From: Flavobacteriales bacterium 34_180_T64
Lineage (GTDB): Bacteria; Bacteroidota; Bacteroidia; Flavobacteriales; Flavobacteriaceae
NCBI GenBank assembly: GCA_002162765.1
Contig: MAAR01000008.1
Span: forward strand, 62,001-126,000
Length of the DNA stretch: 64,000 nt
Direction: 5' to 3'
The notes under the pieces: model-generated
Seen by the model: only the letters and a program-made list of their open reading frames with translations
The model's database searches: none
What the model was told of the DNA's origin: nothing
Part shown: in pieces, positions 61,244 to 64,000 of the stretch
How positions within the stretch are numbered: the stretch's first letter is position 1
How the letters are laid out: every line of letters starts with the position of its first letter
Made by a program: the position numbers and the translations under genes

Positions 61244-62347
61244 ATGTATACAAAACGAATATTTCCTGTTCGCGTTATCCTTCGATGGACACGTCGACAT
61301 ATTTTTCTATTTCTATTTCTGGGATTAATTCCTGTTGTCTTATTTGATGTTCTAGGTTTGAAATGGTTACATGTACCATGGTTACCATTGGGTGTTTTAG
61401 GTACAGCTGTAGCATTTATTGTAAGTTTTAAGAATAATGCTTCTTATGATCGTTTATGGGAAGCACGCAAAATATGGGGAGGTATAGTGAACGCCTCGCG
61501 CTCTTGGACGATCATGGTCAAAGATTTTATTAATAATGATCATGCCACACGTATTAGAAATGATGAAGAATTACAAGCGATAAAACGAGAACTGGTACAT
61601 CGACATGTTGCCTGGTTAACGGCTTTGCGTTATCAATTACGTCAGGAGAGGCCTTGGGAAATGCATTTGAAATCTAAAAAGTCGAATAAAGAATTTAAGA
61701 CTACAAATTTTATAGTTTGTGAAGATAATACGCCTGTTCAAGATGCAATTAAGACGTATATTTCAGAGGCAGAGTTTAAAGAGGTATTTGCTAAAGGAAA
61801 TCAGGCCACACAATTAATAGGCATTCAGTCAAAACGATTAAAAGAATTGAAACAAGAAGGTTTAATTGAAGATTTTAGACATATGGAAATGACCAATATG
61901 TTAGCTGAATTTTATACGCTTCAAGGGAAGAGTGAACGCATTAAAAATTTCCCTTATCCTAGGCAGTTTGCTACGTTGAATTATCTGTTTGTCTGGATAT
62001 TTATTTTACTTATTCCATACGGAATTATGGAAGAATTTGAGAGTTTTGGTGATAAAATTCTACATCTTTTAAATGAACACGATTCACAAACATCTATAAT
62101 TCATCGTACGCAAGAATTTATTGCGAAGCATTTTGTTTGGTTCTCGGTTCCATTTAGTGCTTTAATTTCATGGGTATTTCATACGATGGAAGTCATAGGA
62201 GAAAACACTGAAAATCCTTTTGAAGGAGGTCCAAATGATGTTCCAATAACAGATATGAGTCGTGGTATTGAGATCGATATTAGACAGTTAATTGATGATG
62301 CTGAGATTCCCGAACCGTATAAATGGATTAATGATATTGTGATGTAA
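61244..62347 (+). CDS. Bestrophin-family membrane protein
   Basis: The 367-residue protein has membrane segments at about 17-50 (IFLFLFLGLIPVVLFDVLGLK), 45-65 and near 245-265 (YLFVWIFILLIPYGIM) plus a fourth near 295-310, and the conserved SFKNNASYDRLWEARKIWGGIV and ENPFEGGPNDVPITDMSRGIEID. These identify the bestrophin (UPF0187/YneE) family of anion or cation channels. The ion is not predictable here. It follows E1 by 32 bases, but no operon link is implied. It converges with the SulP gene. Confidence 0.88.
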   Translation: MYTKRIFPVRVILRWTRRHIFLFLFLGLIPVVLFDVLGLKWLHVPWLPLGVLGTAVAFIVSFKNNASYDRLWEARKIWGGIVNASRSWTIMVKDFINNDHATRIRNDEELQAIKRELVHRHVAWLTALRYQLRQERPWEMHLKSKKSNKEFKTTNFIVCEDNTPVQDAIKTYISEAEFKEVFAKGNQATQLIGIQSKRLKELKQEGLIEDFRHMEMTNMLAEFYTLQGKSERIKNFPYPRQFATLNYLFVWIFILLIPYGIMEEFESFGDKILHLLNEHDSQTSIIHRTQEFIAKHFVWFSVPFSALISWVFHTMEVIGENTENPFEGGPNDVPITDMSRGIEIDIRQLIDDAEIPEPYKWINDIVM

Positions 62348-62379
62348 ACGAAAAAAAGGGACTAAATTAAGTCGATTTT

Positions 62380-64000
62380 TTAAATGTTATATTCAGAAAG
62401 AGGCTTGGTGAATTTTTCTGGATCTGCGGCTAGATGATACCTTGGGTCGTCTATATCTTCAACAATTACGGCTTTGAATTTTGGATTGGCCTTATACATC
62501 AATGTTTTGCAATCTGAACTTAAATGTTTTAGTTTAATGCTTTTGTTTTCAGCTTCATATTTATTTACCAAATTGAAAATTGCTTCTATCGCAGAATGAT
62601 CACTGACTCGAGATTCAACGAAATCAATTTCTACATTTTGTGGATCATTTTTTACATCAAACTTAGCATTGAAATTTTGAATAGAGCCAAAAAATAGAGG
62701 TCCCCAAATTTCGTATGTTTTTGTGCCATCTGTCTGAATGCGTTTACGAGCTCTAATCATTGTTGCGTTTTTCCATGCAAATACAAGTGCAGAAATTATC
62801 ACACCTGCAATAACCGCAACTGCTAAATCTTTCCACACAGTAATTGCTGATACGGCAATTAAAACAATGGCATCAGATAATGGAATCTTTCTAATTATTC
62901 TGAAACTACTCCAGGCAAACGTTCCAATAACAACCATAAACATCACTCCAATTAAAGCGGCAATCGGAATTTGTTCAATTAGTGGAGCACCAAATAAAAT
63001 AAAGCAAAGTAAAGCTATTGCAGCAATCGCACCAGATAAACGCCCGCGTCCACCAGAATCGACATTAATGATTGATTGACCAATCATAGCACATCCGCCC
63101 ATACCTCCAAAGAGTCCGTTTAGCATATTGGCGCCACCTTGGGCGATGCATTCTCTGTTTCCATTTCCTCTTGTTTCAGTCAATTCATCTATCAAATTAA
63201 GAGTCATTAAAGACTCTATGAGACCTATAGCTGCAAGTATAATAGCTGTCGGGAGAATTGTTCCTATGAAATGTCCATCAAGTGTACTAAATAAACCAAA
63301 AATTTGATCTTGAAATGTAGGTAAAGTTCCTTGTAAACCATTACCTCCTTTATCAATTATAAAAGATCCAACAGTGCTCATTTCAATACCACCAAAAATA
63401 GTAATACATGCTACTACAATGATAGCTACAAGAGCTGCGGGAACTTTTTTCGTGAGTTTTGGAAGGCCAAACATGATCCCCATAGTTAATCCAATAAAAG
63501 CCATCATTTTCCAAAAAGTAGCATTCAAGAATAGAGCAGAGAACCATTCTGATGTATTGCTGAAAAAAGAAATGTCTTTTGGGACAGCATTTGGAAACAT
63601 TCCAAGTTGAGACATAAAGATTACTATGGCCAATCCATTCACAAACCCCATCATAACAGGATGAGGAATCAGACGCACAAATTTTCCAAGTTTAAAAACA
63701 CCTGCTAATATTTGAATACCTCCAACAAATAGTAGTGTTATAAAGAGCCATTGTAAACCTAAATTTTCAATGGGAGTATCTAAAGCCATTCCTACTTGAT
63801 TGCCTTTTTGAATAAGATAAACCATAACCACCGCCATAGCACCAGTTGCCCCCGAGATCATTCCTGGACGTCCACCAAAAAGAGCTGTTATTATTCCCAT
63901 CATAAAAGCACCGTACAAACCAACTAAAGGGTCAATGCCAGCAACAAAGGCAAAAGCAACTGCTTCTGGGACTAAAGCTAAAGCTACTGTTAATCCTGAA
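62380..64000 (-). CDS. SulP-family anion transporter (5' end outside window)
   Basis: The frame is open up to the window edge, where it reads SGLTVALALVPEAVAFAFVA, then GIDPLVGLYGAFMMG, so the gene begins beyond base 64000; 539 residues are visible. About ten membrane segments and a C-terminal STAS domain (about the last 110 residues, with VEIDFVESRVSDHSAIEAIF) are seen. SulP proteins carry sulfate, bicarbonate or other anions. The TTG at 63918 is internal and not the start. Whether sulfate or bicarbonate is carried is unclear. Confidence 0.92.
   Translation of the reverse strand, partial: SGLTVALALVPEAVAFAFVAGIDPLVGLYGAFMMGIITALFGGRPGMISGATGAMAVVMVYLIQKGNQVGMALDTPIENLGLQWLFITLLFVGGIQILAGVFKLGKFVRLIPHPVMMGFVNGLAIVIFMSQLGMFPNAVPKDISFFSNTSEWFSALFLNATFWKMMAFIGLTMGIMFGLPKLTKKVPAALVAIIVVACITIFGGIEMSTVGSFIIDKGGNGLQGTLPTFQDQIFGLFSTLDGHFIGTILPTAIILAAIGLIESLMTLNLIDELTETRGNGNRECIAQGGANMLNGLFGGMGGCAMIGQSIINVDSGGRGRLSGAIAAIALLCFILFGAPLIEQIPIAALIGVMFMVVIGTFAWSSFRIIRKIPLSDAIVLIAVSAITVWKDLAVAVIAGVIISALVFAWKNATMIRARKRIQTDGTKTYEIWGPLFFGSIQNFNAKFDVKNDPQNVEIDFVESRVSDHSAIEAIFNLVNKYEAENKSIKLKHLSSDCKTLMYKANPKFKAVIVEDIDDPRYHLAADPEKFTKPLSEYNI

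Noticed and set aside
62348..62379. GACT-aaatta-AGTC dyad between bestrophin and SulP genes as terminator
   Set aside because: The stem is only four base pairs; too weak to call.
62738..63079. 113-codon plus-strand frame opposite the SulP gene
   Set aside because: Antisense shadow of membrane-segment codons; Ile/Ala/Thr-rich with no recognisable domain.
1..64000. CRISPR array, prophage, integrase, toxin-antitoxin or defence island
   Set aside because: No regularly spaced repeats, no phage or restriction genes and no integrase were found; the short repeats are dispersed singly.

Overview
The window is a chromosomal segment of a member of the Flavobacteriaceae (Bacteroidota), probably a marine genus of the Olleya, Lacinutrix or Winogradskyella type; the genus is a guess. 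The evidence is low GC, gliding genes gldA, gldB and gldC, a type IX secretion C-terminal sorting domain, lipoproteins with acidic residues after the lipobox Cys, promoters of the TTTG / TAnnTTTG type, split methionine synthase genes, and fused DAHP synthase-chorismate mutase and E1 alpha-beta proteins. I see no tRNA, rRNA, phage, plasmid, IS element or CRISPR array.

Layout. 1-5.7 kb: end of a TonB-dependent receptor, a lipoprotein and an M28 peptidase. 5.7-14.7 kb: methionine block, with metK divergent from a SAM-I riboswitch that leads into PLP sulfhydrylase, homoserine dehydrogenase and metH in two genes; metF follows after a MITE-like repeat, a decayed copy of the metH tail and a possible 28-residue membrane peptide. 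14.8-18.9 kb: aminotransferase, PagL-like protein, head-GIN lipoprotein and gldA. 18.9-23.1 kb: pheA, aminotransferase, tyrA and DAHP synthase-chorismate mutase, preceded by what looks like a complete classical attenuator: a leader peptide packed with Tyr, Trp and Phe codons, a competing helix and an intrinsic terminator abutting the pheA start codon. 23-33.5 kb: rsgA, dtd, a membrane hydrolase, two DUF3857 proteins, a MazG-like gene, aroA, queA and rlmN. 33.5-45.5 kb: a T9SS cargo protein, an arylsulfotransferase-like lipoprotein, polyprenyl synthase, an ECF sigma cluster, dnaG without zinc ligands, a response regulator with Glu at the phosphoacceptor site, nadE, gldB-gldC, a truncated DUF4230 relic and a rhodanese.

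45.5-61.2 kb: a phenylacetate cluster in the order tetR, paaE, A, B, C, D, G, H, I, J, Z, F, Y, followed by a 2-oxo acid dehydrogenase E2 and fused E1. A perfect 8-4-8 palindrome sits in front of paaE. No phenylacetate-CoA ligase (paaK) lies in the window, and PaaZ carries an extra C-terminal DinB/DUF1569-like domain. Short palindromic repeats occupy six of the gaps between these genes. The window ends with a bestrophin and a truncated SulP transporter.

The genes are mostly housekeeping. The strongest candidates for new biology are the aromatic attenuator at 18964-19141, the dispersed repeat families with the metH tail duplication, and the possible coupling of the 2-oxo acid dehydrogenase to the paa pathway.
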